64,000 nt of DNA from Agrypnia vestita (GCA_016648135.1 JADDOH010023082.1:1-64000), one strand, 5' to 3'. Positions 22,180 through 34,321 are shown, counted from the stretch's first letter. Translations and numbers: made by a program. Notes: generated by a model from the sequence alone, not told the origin.

Positions 22180-23610
22180 AGTAATCAGTTTGGTTGATAT
22201 AAAGTTCGTTATTTTTCTCATATTAATAATTATGTCTAACAAAGTTAACGCTGCAATCATCAAATATATATTATTTAAAACCAATTTTTGATCAGGACTA
22301 TTAGAACATAGTTTTTCATTTATTTAAACATGATAATAAAGATTGATATTTAGTTATAATGGATTCAGGGCCACATTTTAGATTCATGTAATAAAATCAG
22401 CTCTGATGCTGAATTTACGTTTTTTTTTTACTTAGAAAAAATTTACTGCGTACTTAGAAGGATTGGCTCATCCGTTTAATAGGCTTTTAGAGAATAATGA
22501 TGTATTTTATGAAATATTTTATTCTATCATGATCTATAAACAACAAGGCTACCGGAAATTTATATAAAACTGAGTTATTCATCAAAAAAGAATATTAATT
22601 TTACGATTACTTTGGCGGATGTTGGCTCATTGCCGAATTTTTTTACAAAATCGCGCTACATAATTAATTGTAATAAAATAAGCTAAAGTAGTAAGGGAAT
22701 ATCAGAAAATATTATATAACTGTATTTAATTTGTAATCAAATCGGCATCCATTATTACTTAAAAAATACAAAAGCTACTAAAATATAGATTTGTTATCTC
22801 CTAGACTACTAGAAAATTAATAAATGGTTATTCCAAGATCTTAAAGAGGTAAAAAAGAAACGATTGACAAAAAGAAATTGAAAATTGTTCTTGTTATTTA
22901 ATTAAAACGTCAAGAGACGTGTTGGTAAACGAATGAATTGAAAATTGTGTCGGTTATGTTTAAGTCGAGTTTCAAGCCGAATCTTGAAGACTTCAATGAA
23001 CGCCTTGACTTGTCACTGAAAAGAAATGGTTTCCTCGTTGAGGGTTGTATGCATAATGACAGAAGTACAGAAGCGCCCCTATTGATCGTGGTTTTGACTG
23101 AATATTAGGCAAAGGCTGTACGCATAACGGCAGGAGACGTCTCTGTTTGCTTTAGAAACTTACGCAGGGGATGATGATAGGAGGGGTGCACGAGCATTCC
23201 GATTCCGGGGGGTTAATTTTGTGGGGCGACAAAAAAGCTTTCAAATATGGAAAAAAGTTTTATAATCACAACAATTTAATCTTGCAATTAAGTGCCATAG
23301 AAGATGGAAATTGAATAAATCGTCATAAATATCGCACTACCCATATTGTTACTTGCTAACTCACCATCGCGCCATTTCGACGCAGGGTATGCAGAGATAA
23401 TAGAATAACCACATTCTTGTATCCTGGCACACCGCCTTTACCTAGACGATCTTTTCCGCACGCTTTTCGGTTATTGCACCATTTAAAAAAGCCAACCTCC
23501 AATTCAAATGTGATCATTGGGATCCGTTGTCGGATTTTGTCTACATTACAAAATTGATCTTTAAGTATTATTGTATTTTTCTATGCCCTGTGCTTTATCA
23601 ATGTTTTATT
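22180..23610. other. Non-coding stretch
   Basis: AT-rich to about 22900. From 22900 to 23520 it is more balanced, with a GC-richer patch at 23150-23230. No frame or repeat recognised. Confidence 0.45.
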
Positions 23611-23613
23611 ATT

Positions 23614-23828
23614 TTCTTCTTCTTCTTCTTCATCAGCCTTCGTCTCTCCACTGCTGGATATAGGCCTCTTCCTTCTTTTTCCATTCTTCCCTGTTGTTTG
23701 CTAATTGTAGCCATTTCTTTCCCCCCACAGTGGCTATATCGTCGGCCCATCTCTTTTGAGGTCTTCCGATGCCTCTTTTATTCTCCCAAGGTCTCCATTT
23801 CATAACTCTGGGAGGCCATCTTGTAGCA
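23614..23828 (-). mobile_element. LINE family D 3' end
   Basis: The minus strand reads RWPPRVMKWRPWENKRGIG, then RPQKRWADDIATVGGKKWL, NNREEWKKEEGLYPA and VERRRL. This is the C-terminal ending of a common insect non-LTR polyprotein, followed by a GAA-repeat tail (reverse of 23614-23632). It is strongly 5' truncated. Confidence 0.85.
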
Positions 23829-23945
23829 TATTACACTTTATTATTATTATTCTGATATTATTATATTATTCTGTTCATAATATCATACACTTTATTTTAT
23901 TATTATGTTAATCAACAACTTCTTTCTTTTAAATTAAGGTTAAAT

Positions 23946-24080
23946 TATAGAAGTCTCACAGAGACGAAGCTATTTATATATGAGAAAAGTGGATGAAATC
24001 TCTTATACGACGGGCTTACAATCTATATGAGCTGGATTAAGTGATCACTTTGCACAACACAACCTTAACCAATTCCTACA
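23946..24080 (+). mobile_element. MITE family M, copy M2
   Basis: It starts with the family box AGTCTCACAGAGACGAAGC and continues to the GTGATCACTTTGCACAA region. The right part is missing. Confidence 0.7.
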
Positions 24081-24329
24081 TTTTACTTTCTTTTTCTTCT
24101 GACTTTGAATTTGACTTGTCTGATCTAAGTGGGTGCCTTAAAATCACCTAGAAGAAAATTTTTCTTTAAAGTCTACCAACAAGATGGCAAAAGGTCCTAG
24201 ATAGATGGAGATTAAATTGATTAAATATAAAATTAAATGTAGTTAAATTGTTTTTTTATTATTGATTACTTATGGGTACACCTAATATGTCATTGCTGGT
24301 CTGGCTGTGGTGTGAGATGACGCAATATA

Positions 24330-24690
24330 ATCGTCACATTAGAGAGTATCGCGAGCGCGCGGGACACGCCGTTCCTGTTCACTTTCAACCCCGTAGGTAT
24401 CCGGGGAGCAGCGGCACGTTGGGGGCTGTTGATTTGCAGTGGCGAGTGGTCCGGCGATATTAGCGCCATTTATCCTCGGCTCGGGGGCGAAACGGCCCAA
24501 CGCCGCCTGCAAACAGTTGTTTAATTGCTTCCCTTATGTCAAATAGGGAATAAGGGTAAATATATAGGAAATTACGCAGCAGTGACCATAAATTAACCGG
24601 GCGAGTCGTTAGGCAGCCCGTCGAGCGATGCCTCAGTTGAAAACAAATGTATCGCCGGCGCTGTAAAGATTCTCCGAGGCGGGAAACGAA
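24330..24690. promoter_or_regulatory. GC island 2, possible regulatory element
   Basis: An abrupt GC/CpG-rich block. A 63-codon frame (24272-24463) crosses its left part, but it is not a recognisable protein. It could be a conserved enhancer or promoter. Confidence 0.3.
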
Positions 24691-24694
24691 CGAA

Positions 24695-25025
24695 TTGAAG
24701 CAATAATTATCGCAATAATCACTATCGTAAAGAAAATTGCAATCTCTATCGTAAAGTACCCCATCTCTGGGAGAGTTAGGGCAGCACTAACGTCTCAGTT
24801 TGTTCGAATTTCGCTTCCGAAGAAACGAACCAAAATTTATTAGCCTCGACAACATTGCGTATCTACGGAAATGTGCGATAATGTAGTATCATGTTTAAAA
24901 TGTAACAAAATACGTGTAAAGCATTTTTAAAAGTACATTTAGGGAGTATAGGAAACTTCATTAGGAATATTGAAAAAATATATATACATAAGCTTTAAAA
25001 TATGAATGTAGGTACTGTATGTTTC
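24695..25025. other. Non-coding stretch
   Basis: Moderately AT-rich; nothing recognised. Confidence 0.45.
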
Positions 25026-25029
25026 CTTA

Positions 25030-25242
25030 ACCCTACAAGGTTACTGTTAGTCGTTTCGACTAACACGACGAACATTTGTTGCAGTATTTTTCGAACTATT
25101 GAGTGTATCGCGTTGATTCTCCGTGTCAACTTATTCACCGACAGGACGTGTTAAGAGGCGGTTGCGTCACGCCGGTAAGTGGCGCAATTTTCGAAATACG
25201 AATTACATTTTAGTCGAATCGACTAATAAAGAGCCAAATATA
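25030..25242 (+). mobile_element. MITE family Q, complete copy
   Basis: The ends are palindromic words: TTAGTCGTTTCGACTAA (about 25048-25064) and TTAGTCGAATCGACTAA (25212-25228). Just inside both lies an ACGACGAA / TTCGAAATACG region. It has no coding capacity. A partial reverse copy is at 6630-6742. Confidence 0.6.
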
Positions 25243-25244
25243 AC

Positions 25245-25785
25245 AAAAGCCTTCTAGTATTAAATAAGATAATACATAAGTAGAAACCGCTACAATACCA
25301 TATAAAAGAAATTGAGATACACGTTGTAAATACATAATTCAATTAAAATATTAAAACCGTGGACAAATTAAAACAATATTTTTTTTGTAACGGTGAATTA
25401 TTGAAAAAATAAACAAAATTTAATGTCGCTTTTCTCCTTGACTGTTAATATTTCACTCGAAGAGTAAAAAATATTTTCTATTCAAAATGAAATAAAGAAG
25501 ACTCGCCAGAGGTTTTTGCTTTCAGCTAGCTTTCAGACACCCTGTATATGTTATCTTGAAATGTCGATAGACACCCTAATATTTCAATATTATTTTTATT
25601 TGGGGGTGCATAATTTTGTTCTTGCATGTATTGTTACTTGCTGTTACCTGTTTATATTACATATTTAGTTTTAAGCTCATTGTTTAACATGATATTATAT
25701 TTTTGCAATTAAAAATCTCGCATATCTAAAAAAAAATACAAATTGCATGCACTAATTTAATAGTGAAATTACGTTGCAAGTCGCG
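25245..25785. other. AT-rich non-coding stretch
   Basis: A CACCCTGTATATG word at 25540-25552 resembles the outer end of the family T fold-back (53559-54067), but no full copy is seen. Confidence 0.4.
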
Positions 25786-25789
25786 GCCT

Positions 25790-26060
25790 CAAGCACTTGA
25801 CAGTCCAATTTGAGTAATGTAAACGCCGCGTTACACGCGAAATATAATGGCCAAGTGGACACTGTGTCAAGCGGCTGTTAGAACCCTGATTAATAATGTG
25901 TGTTCGCTACCCCTTTATGGACCACGCCCGTTCATAAAAGTAGCCCCTCCACGTCCGCACTTTTATGAACAGATGGGCAAATTAAATTCCCAATAAATGG
26001 CGCTGAGATTAAAAGGCGGTGACCGAAAATGCGCGCCGTAGCGTGTGCGGCCGCATAAGT
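25790..26060. promoter_or_regulatory. GC island 3 with 12 bp inverted repeat
   Basis: A CpG-rich block with a perfect inverted repeat, GTTCATAAAAGT (25930-25941) and ACTTTTATGAAC (25959-25970), around a 17 bp GC-rich spacer. TTTATGG/CATAAA words are typical homeodomain (Caudal/Abd-B type) binding words. The function is inferred only. Confidence 0.4.
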
Positions 26061-26064
26061 AATG

Positions 26065-27725
26065 CGGCATAAATTTGGGATATGCTTTAGGAAAAAATAC
26101 AATGTCGTAAATAGCATACACATACAAGAAGGGATGATAGCCAGGTTATGCTTGGCCACGGTGAAATATATCCTGAGATTGGTGAGAATTTACTCGGCAA
26201 TAGTTAAATATCATTCAATTCAATTTATTTATTTTTTATATAACATTTACATTACGAACACAAATTTAATTCGTAAATGTTATAACTAATTTAGAAATTT
26301 TTAAATTATTCACATCAAAGGTGTAAGAGAATCCTGCTTCGGAATTCTCTTGGAAAAATCGAAACCCTCTCAGAGACATGAACAGATCAATTTCCAGAGT
26401 AATATAGTTCAGCATAGCAGCAACTCTTCCAACAGGCATAACCATTGGTAGGTTGGTCCTGTATATTGAAATGTGAAACAATCTATGCTGACGTTGTCTT
26501 CGGTAAAATCCGAATCAAAATTTTAAAAAGCTATTACTTATTTATTTATTAATTAGTAAATGCAAGCAAAGAAAATGTATGGACATTTGTTTATTATTGA
26601 ATTTTGCCGCACAAGGTAGGTACGTATCTACATACGCTTTTTTATTTAGAAATGTGTTTGGTCAGTTTATTAATTGCTTTTTATTAATTTTCAAAGATGC
26701 CGGTAGTGTGCCTCCATACATATCGTATGAAAATTATGAATAAGTATTTAAAAATAATCACATAAGTAACATAAAATTTGAGAATGTAAATCATTAAGAG
26801 TAGTAATTGTTTACATAAATGTTAAAAAAGTATTTATTGGATAGTTCAAAGATATAAGCCAAAATATATCAAAGTTACAACGCGCAATATATATACAAAA
26901 TCAAAGCGTTGAATATTGGAAGTGTGCGTCTTCGCTGTGATGGCACTTGCTGGATATTGATTTGTTTATAAACGATAATTTTTTCCCAACGCGCGCGCTC
27001 ATTGGTTAAATGAAATTGCGCGCGTCTTATTTCCTGTTACGCATTTTCGTCCTTTTTTACGAAATCACTGCCACAGATTGCAGGAAAGCGAGAGAAAAGG
27101 TGTTACACATCATAAATCATAAAAATAGCCTTTTTTCGAGCGCCCAAAGTAGAATCCTGTCTTATCATTGTGGTACTTCAAATGGAGTAATTAAATATCT
27201 AATGGTTTCATAATGATTGTGATACCGCTGAATGAATTTCGCAAGACGAGACCAGTGGACAGACTTAAGCCGAGAATTAGGTTTTACTTTCTAATAAAAG
27301 TTAAAATATTTTTATCCACTTCCCATCCAAAAATACCATCCAAAAATCTAAAATATTAAGTAATATATTTTTCAATAACGGCACTAACGCCCTGTGTTGG
27401 ATCAAATTCATTACGTCACTCTTGATATGAATTTCAAAATACAACATTTTAATCGGTGTAAAATTTGTTCACGGAATAATTAATCAAATCTAAGTAGTGA
27501 GAATCCTGAACACAGTTTCTTATTTATGAAAACATCTTTTAACAAATTTATCTTCATCATTTAGATATAATCATCAATCCTGAGAGAGCCTCTATTATTT
27601 CAAGAAAATTAATTCACTATATTTTTCCTTATCAAAATAAATTAAGTGTGTTTTTTTACCTTTTTTGAGGAGGAGATAATATTGTATTTAAAATTATTTA
27701 AAATATTTTCATATCAAATTGAGAT
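26065..27725. other. AT-rich non-coding stretch
   Basis: No gene recognised. Reading frames of 67-75 codons at 26062-26481 overlap on both strands and are unsupported. A small inverted repeat (AACATTTAC / GTAAATGTT) lies at 26242-26282. Confidence 0.45.
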
Positions 27726-27732
27726 AAATAAA

Positions 27733-28046
27733 AGAAATCTCACAGAGGCGAGGCTATGCATATGAGAAACGTGTGTGGAAGTCTTTTTATGCGATGGCCC
27801 AGGGCTTACAACCGGCATGAGCTGGCTTAAGTGATCACTCTACACAATGCAACTTTCACCAATTTCATCGTAAAAACATCCACACATTATCGAATTTTGA
27901 AAGTTCCATAGATATATGTTTAAATCTGAAAATCTTTTGTTTTGTATGAACTATGATAGAGACATCTGCAGTTTTTTCTCTTGAACTAGTAGTAGAATAT
28001 AGATTTTCGCAGCTGGTAATGATACCTCTATATTTTTAAAGTGGAG
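27733..28046 (+). mobile_element. MITE family M, long copy M3
   Basis: The left end is AATCTCACAGAGGCGAGGC, then GAGAAACGTGTGTGGAAGTC, ggcccagggcttaca, the GTGATCACT block, and a long body ending in GATACCTCTATATTTTTAAA. The same long body occurs in M5 and M10, defining a long subfamily. Confidence 0.75.
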
Positions 28047-28049
28047 TAA

Positions 28050-28730
28050 AAAGCATTCTTCTTTTTAATGTGTTCATGAAATTATAACGAATTAATTTAA
28101 CATATATACTAGAATACACCTGGATATCATTATTTTCAATTTTCTTAATTCCCTTCATACTCCAGTGTACATTTTAATAATATTTTTATACGTAGGTATG
28201 TTCTGAGAACTTACATATAAAAATATTCTTTTCATATCAATTTATTTCTCCCAATTAGAGATTGTGAAGAACATTCGCGAAATTTCCAGAATAACTAACT
28301 ACCAATACGCTCTTGAGTATTTTAAATTAGTGGTATAAAAATAATTCATTTATGATACTTATATTGCATTGTAATACTGATTGATACCGATAACTAATAG
28401 GTAAGTAGGATCTTAGTAAATACATAAATAGTTCAATTTTTAATTTTGAAATTTAAAATACGGGAAAACATTTCATCTCATTGAAAGTGACTTCGATTTC
28501 TGTGAAATGATACTATTTCCGGCTGTAAGCGGCTAATTAATCAGTCAATGGAATGATCGTTTGCCCTCCTCTGTAAGAGCTAAGCGAGAGCAATCTCCTC
28601 CAACAAGTAGAACGAGTGTATGAAGAAGAAAATAAGGTATAATAATAGATTGCTCAGTTAAAACTGCAAAATAACTCGATACCTTTATATAACTCGATAC
28701 CTTTACATGTCTGACTATAACAGTATTAGT
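28050..28730. other. AT-rich non-coding stretch
   Basis: It holds an 18 bp perfect tandem duplication, ATAACTCGATACCTTTAT-type, at about 28671-28706. Nothing else was recognised. Confidence 0.5.
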
Positions 28731-28734
28731 AATA

Positions 28735-29100
28735 TTCTCACGTGATCGTGACTCTTAAATCACTGGAAATGAATTTAAGCAGAACACTGTTCTTTAATTT
28801 ACACTTATTTCTTCAATCGCACTAATCGTCACTCCTGAGCATTCCAAAAATACGTGGGTAGGAATTTTTTATTTCACTTTTGTCTATCATCGTTTGTGGT
28901 CAATCGCACGGGTTCGCCTTTCTATGGACTCTTCTTCATCAAGACCCAATTTTCGCGATGTTTCCAGAATCAAGTAGATTATTCTAGACCTTTGTAGTAA
29001 TTTCCAATTTATTGTAAAATACGTAAAGTGCTGTAAAATTCCCGATTGCGTGCAATTTATTTCCTATACTACCATCTCGTGGTAATATTGTTCTTTTCAG
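28735..29100 (-). mobile_element. LTR-like repeat family L, copy L1
   Basis: The reverse complement aligns in its downstream half with 32475-32585 (ACCCACGTATTT, AGTGCGATTG, GTAAATTAAAGAACAG and CAGTGATTTAAG). No clear TATA box is preserved in this copy. Classed as LTR-like because sister copies carry TATA plus initiator pairs. Confidence 0.5.
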
Positions 29101-29104
29101 AATA

Positions 29105-29675
29105 GGTTAGAATAAGTTGATATTATGTAATCGGGTAATAACATGGCAGGGTCCATAGGTCTGAAATAATTTGAAAATAACTAGAAATCAATAAAGCATA
29201 CTAGATTATACCAGAACATTTAAGAAATAACATCTTCTATGTAAGAGGCAGCGACATCGCGCGGAAACAGTTTCATTTTGACCGAGAAGCAAAGACAAAA
29301 GGCAAACGAGCCTGTGACAAAAGTAGGTACAGCGAATTATAAAAGTACCTGCGTGGAATATTCTAATAATTATATATATAATATTCAAGGGAATAAATGG
29401 TTGTTATCACAGAAGCATAGAAAAACTTGTAAAATAATGAAGAGTAAATTATTGACTAATTTGTTGTATTTTTTGTCCTCTTCTTCTGGAAAAATTAGAC
29501 ACAATTTATGTAACACACGAAATAAATTCGATGAAAATAAATAACCGCAATAATTTTATTATTATTTTCGCTCTTACAAGATAACATTGTACATCAAAAT
29601 GAAAGCAAATTAGCCTCTGCCAACGAAATTAAATTAAAAAATGAATTTATATTTGATATCACGAAGGCTTCTGAT
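29105..29675. other. AT-rich non-coding stretch
   Basis: Frames of 60 and 88 codons on opposite strands (29206-29544) overlap and match nothing I know. Confidence 0.4.
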
Positions 29676-29679
29676 ACGT

Positions 29680-30000
29680 AGCAAGTACGTCACGAAGGCC
29701 TCCGGTACAGAGCGGATGAGAATTAAGATGGGAAACATGTCAAATGTGAAATTTAATTTCTCGCGACAGCTCTGGTAATAAATAACAATCAAAATATCAC
29801 GTGACGCCGGGGAGTATCGCAGGGGGTGGAAATTGTGAGGGATGGTACATTGTGCAATGATTTGTTGTGCGATTTATACGGCACGGGAGGCGAATATTCA
29901 AGACGAAAGGTCGGGTGCCGCACGATCCTTTTAGGACTCGTGCGCGATCTAACATGCCCGCGTACAAATAATAAAACTGTCACGAACGATGTTGACGTGT
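29680..30000. promoter_or_regulatory. GC island 4, possible regulatory element
   Basis: GC-richer block with CACGTGAC (29797-29804) and dense CpG. Short frames exist on both strands, but neither is recognisable. Confidence 0.3.
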
Positions 30001-30004
30001 CTAG

Positions 30005-30765
30005 AATGTTCTGGAAAGGACTTGATAAGAATTAATCAGTTTAAAGATATTAAGAAAAAAATTGGCAAAATTAAAAGTTTACTGGTAAACATAAACAATC
30101 GATAATTACAATGACTAAACTTAAGGCGGGATTTTATTATATTTATCTTCACTTTTTAATTAATTTTGAAATTGGGTGAAAAATTAACTTTGTCAGGTCA
30201 AAGTGAGTTTAATAATTATTACATATTTAACTGCTACCTCTCAATAAGAGAGTAAGAAAATATCCCCTGTAATAATAATTTCGAATGTCCGTCCGTAACA
30301 TGCTATCCAATAGCTGATCTTATTTCATTTAGTGATTCATACATTTACTGTTTATTACATAGTAGACACAAATATAAAGCTATTTTATTTTTAGAGTCAT
30401 AAAAATACAAGATTTTCACACATTATTTTTTAGAGCGATATAAAACAAAAAAATAAATTTTAAAGTGATATAGAGGTAAAATTTCATCGTATTTTTAGAG
30501 AGATATAATGGTACAATATTATGGCGTAGTATATTTTTAGAGAGATTAAAAATTTGAACATAATCGACAAGACTTTCAATGATAGTATGAACGGTTCCTA
30601 CGCAAACTAGGATACCTACTGATTTTTGACTTTTTTCATAAATATATACATAGAAATTAAATACTCTTTTCGAGAATAAATAATTTAAAAAAATATATTT
30701 CTACTTTTCTCAGATAATAAAACTGGCGTAAAAGCGGACAATTACGCTTATTTATTCATTAATTC
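30005..30765 (+). repeat. AT-rich stretch with a spaced TTTTTAGAGAGATATA array
   Basis: A motif of the form TTTTTAGAG(A/C)GATATA recurs with its TAGAG core at about 30392, 30431, 30461 (TAAAG variant), 30496 and 30538, spaced 30-42 bp. The units between are diverged. The remainder is plain AT-rich DNA. Confidence 0.5.
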
Positions 30766-30767
30766 AT

Positions 30768-31215
30768 TCATTTTCATCCCATTGTCGTAGTAGGGTCGAG
30801 GGCTCAAAGACTCGACAAGGTGTTTCCATGCTCCCCTGTCCTGCGCTGCTTCTGTACGAGTCAACCAGTCTAGACCCATTTTGTTTTCATACACATTTTT
30901 CCGTTGCCTCTCCCAGATTTATCTGGGCCGTCCCACCGGCCATCTTCCTTCTGGGGTTGCCAGTAGGGTTCTTCTTGGTGTTCGTTCCTCTGGCATTCTT
31001 ATCACATATCCAAGCCACCTCAATTGTGGTTTTTCTATGTGTAGGAGTAGGGGTTCCATGCCGAGTATGTGCCTTATGTCAGCACTTCTCACTCTGTCCA
31101 TCAATGTGACTCCCGCTACCCCCCATAGAAAACTCATCTCGGCAGCCTGGATCCTTGCTCTCAATCCCTCCGTCAGGGTCCAAATTTGGTGACTATATAT
31201 ATTAGGGTGGGCCTG
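30768..31215 (-). mobile_element. LINE family B C-terminal end, copy B1
   Basis: The minus strand encodes IWTLTEGLRARIQAAEMSFL, then RVRSADIRH, EPLLLHIEKPQLRWLGYVIR, MPEERTPRRTLLATPEGRWP and VGRPR. After a frameshift it continues to MGLDWLTRTEAAQDRGAWKH near 30840. This is the carboxyl end of a widespread non-LTR retrotransposon polyprotein, truncated at its 5' side and broken at least once. A second copy lies at 55545-55845. Confidence 0.85.
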
Positions 31216-31469
31216 TATACAGATTGGAAAACAGTCAGTCTTGTCTTGACACAAAGCTCGGATTTTCTTATCACTGCACTATACAGAGAACATAGAACGC
31301 TGGCTACATTATTGGATGCTTATTATGTAAAGCCTAATTTCAATTTCTGCTGTAAAATTAATTTTTTTGTAGATGTTTTAGTTCACGTAGGGAGCGTCGA
31401 TATTATCAGAACAGAATTTTGCAGAGATATAAAAATTTATTACACATGTTCATTTCAACAAAAGTAATT

Positions 31470-31640
31470 GAAGCGCTGGAAAACCGTCGAAATGGAACCA
31501 ACTGCGGGCCGAATGTGTTCATGTTTGAAGGGACCCGATAACGACGTAATGAAAAGTAACGTTAAATAAATAATAATGACCGGACGGCCCAGCGGCAGCT
31601 ACCAGCGGTGGACGATATTCACTCAGTGTTTTCTCCACTA
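31470..31640. promoter_or_regulatory. GC island 5, possible regulatory element
   Basis: A GC-richer block with no open frame, flanked by AT-rich DNA. Assigned only by composition contrast. Confidence 0.25.
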
Positions 31641-31840
31641 CGTGCTTATATTAAGTACAGTACATTGTCGGCAGAATAAGTTATTTTCAGTCGACATTTT
31701 AAGTCGAAAGAAAAAAATACACTGTCGCGAGAATCTGCAACAATAGTAAATAAACATTTTCTCTATTTTCTCAAATCTTTCGAATATTCGACATGAAGAA
31801 AGTTCTTAGGTTTTCAAGGCCACTCAGAATCTTTTGGTTT

Positions 31841-32240
31841 GTGTCTTCTGGAGTATTATGCCGTATTTTTATGAACTTTTTGGCCGAAAAATTTAAAACT
31901 CAAAATCTCATAAATAATTCCAAAATCTCATAAAACTTAAATTAAAAACATCATGGTATCCGGCACTTCAAAGTCAATCTCGTCGCAGATTCCGCAGGGA
32001 TAGTGATTAGACAACAGATGAAACATACACACAACACAAGACAACACATGACTCCGACACGGTATCGCCACGTATCACATAAACACAGAAACATCAAGCT
32101 TTCGACACAGTATTGCAAGCCAATACTTAACCACAACACTCACAATAGCACATCAGCCCTGATGATGGACCCTGCAATGGGATCCAAAACGTCGGCCAGA
32201 AAAGTCGTAAAAACACTGCATAATACCCCAGAAGATTCTA
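31841..32240. mobile_element. Inverted-repeat element with CGAAAC-type motif
   Basis: The left arm 31841-31888 (GTGTCTTCTGGAGTATTATG then CCGTATTTTTATGAACTTTT) is the reverse complement, with changes, of the right arm 32192-32238. The right arm is preceded by CCTGATGATGGACCC (32158-32172), a short loop and GGGATCC then AAAACG, a diverged member of the recurring hairpin motif. The structure resembles the unit beside the Penelope-like remnant at 63293-63715. Confidence 0.6.
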
Positions 32241-32241
32241 C

Positions 32242-32640
32242 ATGAATTTAAAATCAACTGAACTGTTTCGAAGAAATCATATTCACTGGAGAAATCAGCC
32301 GATTAATTATCGATGTATCGCGAACCGACATTGTGTATATATACGAGCGCTAGCGGATAGGTGCGTAGTTCAGAGTGTTTTACAAGCAAAACATGACCAA
32401 AGGGGCGAGAAAATTAGGAAACCACGCGATATCATAAACAAGTAATAGACAAGACTAAAGCGAAATAGAAAAGTACCCACCGACGTATTTGAGAAATATT
32501 CGGGAATTACAAGTAGTGCGAATTACAAAATTGGTGTGAATTAAAGAACGATGGTCCGATTAAATTCATGCGCAGTGATTTAAGTAAAGTAAAAAAACTT
32601 AATTAATTTCAAGTGTTCATTTGCCTCCCACATCTTCGAT
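32242..32640 (+). mobile_element. LTR-like repeat family L, copy L2, with promoter
   Basis: TATATATAC (32336-32344) is followed by an initiator-like TTCAGAG (32369-32375). The downstream part matches copies L1 and L4 in reverse and ends in CATTTGCCTCCCAC, found in reverse at 40786-40799. No coding region follows. Confidence 0.55.
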
Positions 32641-32817
32641 CCCGTGACGTTTCTAGTACACATATATAGATGTCCAGGTAAATAATTGGTACATACAAAA
32701 GATATTTATAACGCACCGAGTAACAGATTTCATCCTCATTAGAATGCATTATTTTCTATGTAACAAAGTCCGTCACTAACGCTACCAAGACGCAAGACGA
32801 CATTTTAAAACGTTAAC

Positions 32818-32868
32818 AAACATTCCAATTGGAATGTTTTCCAATTGGAAATGGAATGTTTTTATTAT
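32818..32868. repeat. Nested ATTCCAATTGGAAT palindromes
   Basis: Two overlapping palindromes built on CCAATTGG occur within 50 bp, next to the family T fragment. Confidence 0.6.
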
Positions 32869-32899
32869 TTTATTTGACTTGTATTAAAGGAAATTAGTT

Positions 32900-33095
32900 T
32901 TTCATATTCGATATTTTTCATATTTCAACGTTTTACAAAAAAGTCAGAAATATGAAAAAAAATGCAAATTTAGATGTCGCAATCTCTATAACTATTGATA
33001 TTTGGTCATGGTTGCTTGAACATTTTCGACTCATAATTCAAGCAGGAATATAATCCTGCGAGGTTATTAATGTTTTCCAAATAACCCTGTATATA
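32900..33095 (+). mobile_element. Family T half copy
   Basis: It matches the right arm of the large palindrome 53559-54060 (AAGTCAGAAATATGAAAAAA, then CTATAACTATTGATATT, GGTTGCTTGAACATTTT and an ACCCTGTATA end). The left arm is absent. Confidence 0.6.
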
Positions 33096-33099
33096 TCTT

Positions 33100-33585
33100 G
33101 ATCAATATACTCTGTAACGACGAAACAAGGAACCGTTTAATTAATACCGCTGCATATCGAAAACACCAGCATCTCATCTCGATGAGATGGGTGAGACATT
33201 TTGAAAACAATGCCACGAAGCAACATATTATTATACATGTACATGGAACCGAAACATTAATTTTGATCCATCGATTGATTCAAGTGTCAACATGATTGAC
33301 ACCTGATTACATAAGTACTATCTGCTCACACCAGTACTTGAATACTGCCTCATTACATAAGTACTCTATTGTGCACATAATATGTTACCGCTAAATTGTA
33401 CAACATTGATCTATTCTATGAAATAATATCCAATTATTATGTAGAATGAAAAGTGTTAGCGAAAGCCTCAATTAGATTTCGCGTATAATAATGGATATTG
33501 AAGGTATAGAGAAAAAGCACTTAAACGATGAAATAGAGCAAATCGTACAGTGACTTGACATAACAATCTTTTATGTTCATCTATA
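33100..33585. other. AT-rich non-coding stretch
   Basis: A 65-codon frame (33098-33295) is unrecognised. A duplicated ttacataagtac word sits at 33306 and 33353. Confidence 0.4.
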
Positions 33586-33591
33586 TCTGTA

Positions 33592-33975
33592 TCTATTCTA
33601 ATATGCATATAAAGAGGGAAAGTTTGTGAGTTTGTAAGTTTGGATGTAGGAAATCAGGTAAATTCGTCCGATTTTAAAAATTCTTTCACCAATATTTAGA
33701 ATTGACTTTCAGGGTGAACACAGACTTTATATTATCCCGTTAAAATAAAAGGGCTTTTCGTGGTGACCTATTTTACAACTGAATTCGACGAAAAAATGGT
33801 CGAGCGATGCGTTTTTTATGAACGCTGCCTTAACGGTAAGAGAAATTTAAATATTTTTTATACAGAAGTTGTAGAACTTAAAAAGTTCTGCAAAAATATC
33901 GCGACGACATATATCTATATGTTAAGGTTAATACACAAATTGATAAAATATTGCAAGCGCAACCGCATCATATAG
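33592..33975 (+). mobile_element. Helitron copy H2, 3' end missing
   Basis: It starts TCTATTCTAATATGCATATA and keeps the shared Helitron body. A frame of 71 codons (33760-33975, MVTYFTTEFDEKMVERCVFY and onward) is open here. The expected GC hairpin and CTAG terminus are not found. Confidence 0.7.
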
Positions 33976-34059
33976 AATATTCCCTATTTCTACGGAAAAA
34001 CATATTTTTTCTATTTTTATGTATTTCTCACATTTATATACGTAAACCAACGCGGTGCC

Positions 34060-34315
34060 ATCCATACGGGAACCATTAAATCTTTGCATTCTATCATCGT
34101 CAGCAGGGAAATGACCTAAATGTTATAAGATGTGTCGCGTTGTCCACTTCTAGCGTCAAGTGAGCAGCCGTCAAACAATGTTGATGACGTTAGGGAGTAC
34201 CCTACTCTCCCTTAATTACTATTAGTTATTACTCTATGAATTGCCCATATCGGGCCAGTAAGCAGTGTTCACTATGTCGATAGATCGCACGCCGTTACAC
34301 ACAAATTATAAAACA
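34060..34315. other. Non-coding stretch
   Basis: Moderate composition, nothing recognised. Confidence 0.4.
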
Positions 34316-34321
34316 AATCAA

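Noticed and set aside
30388..30545. CRISPR-like array
   Set aside because: Repeats are short and diverged, spacers are irregular, and the genome is eukaryotic.
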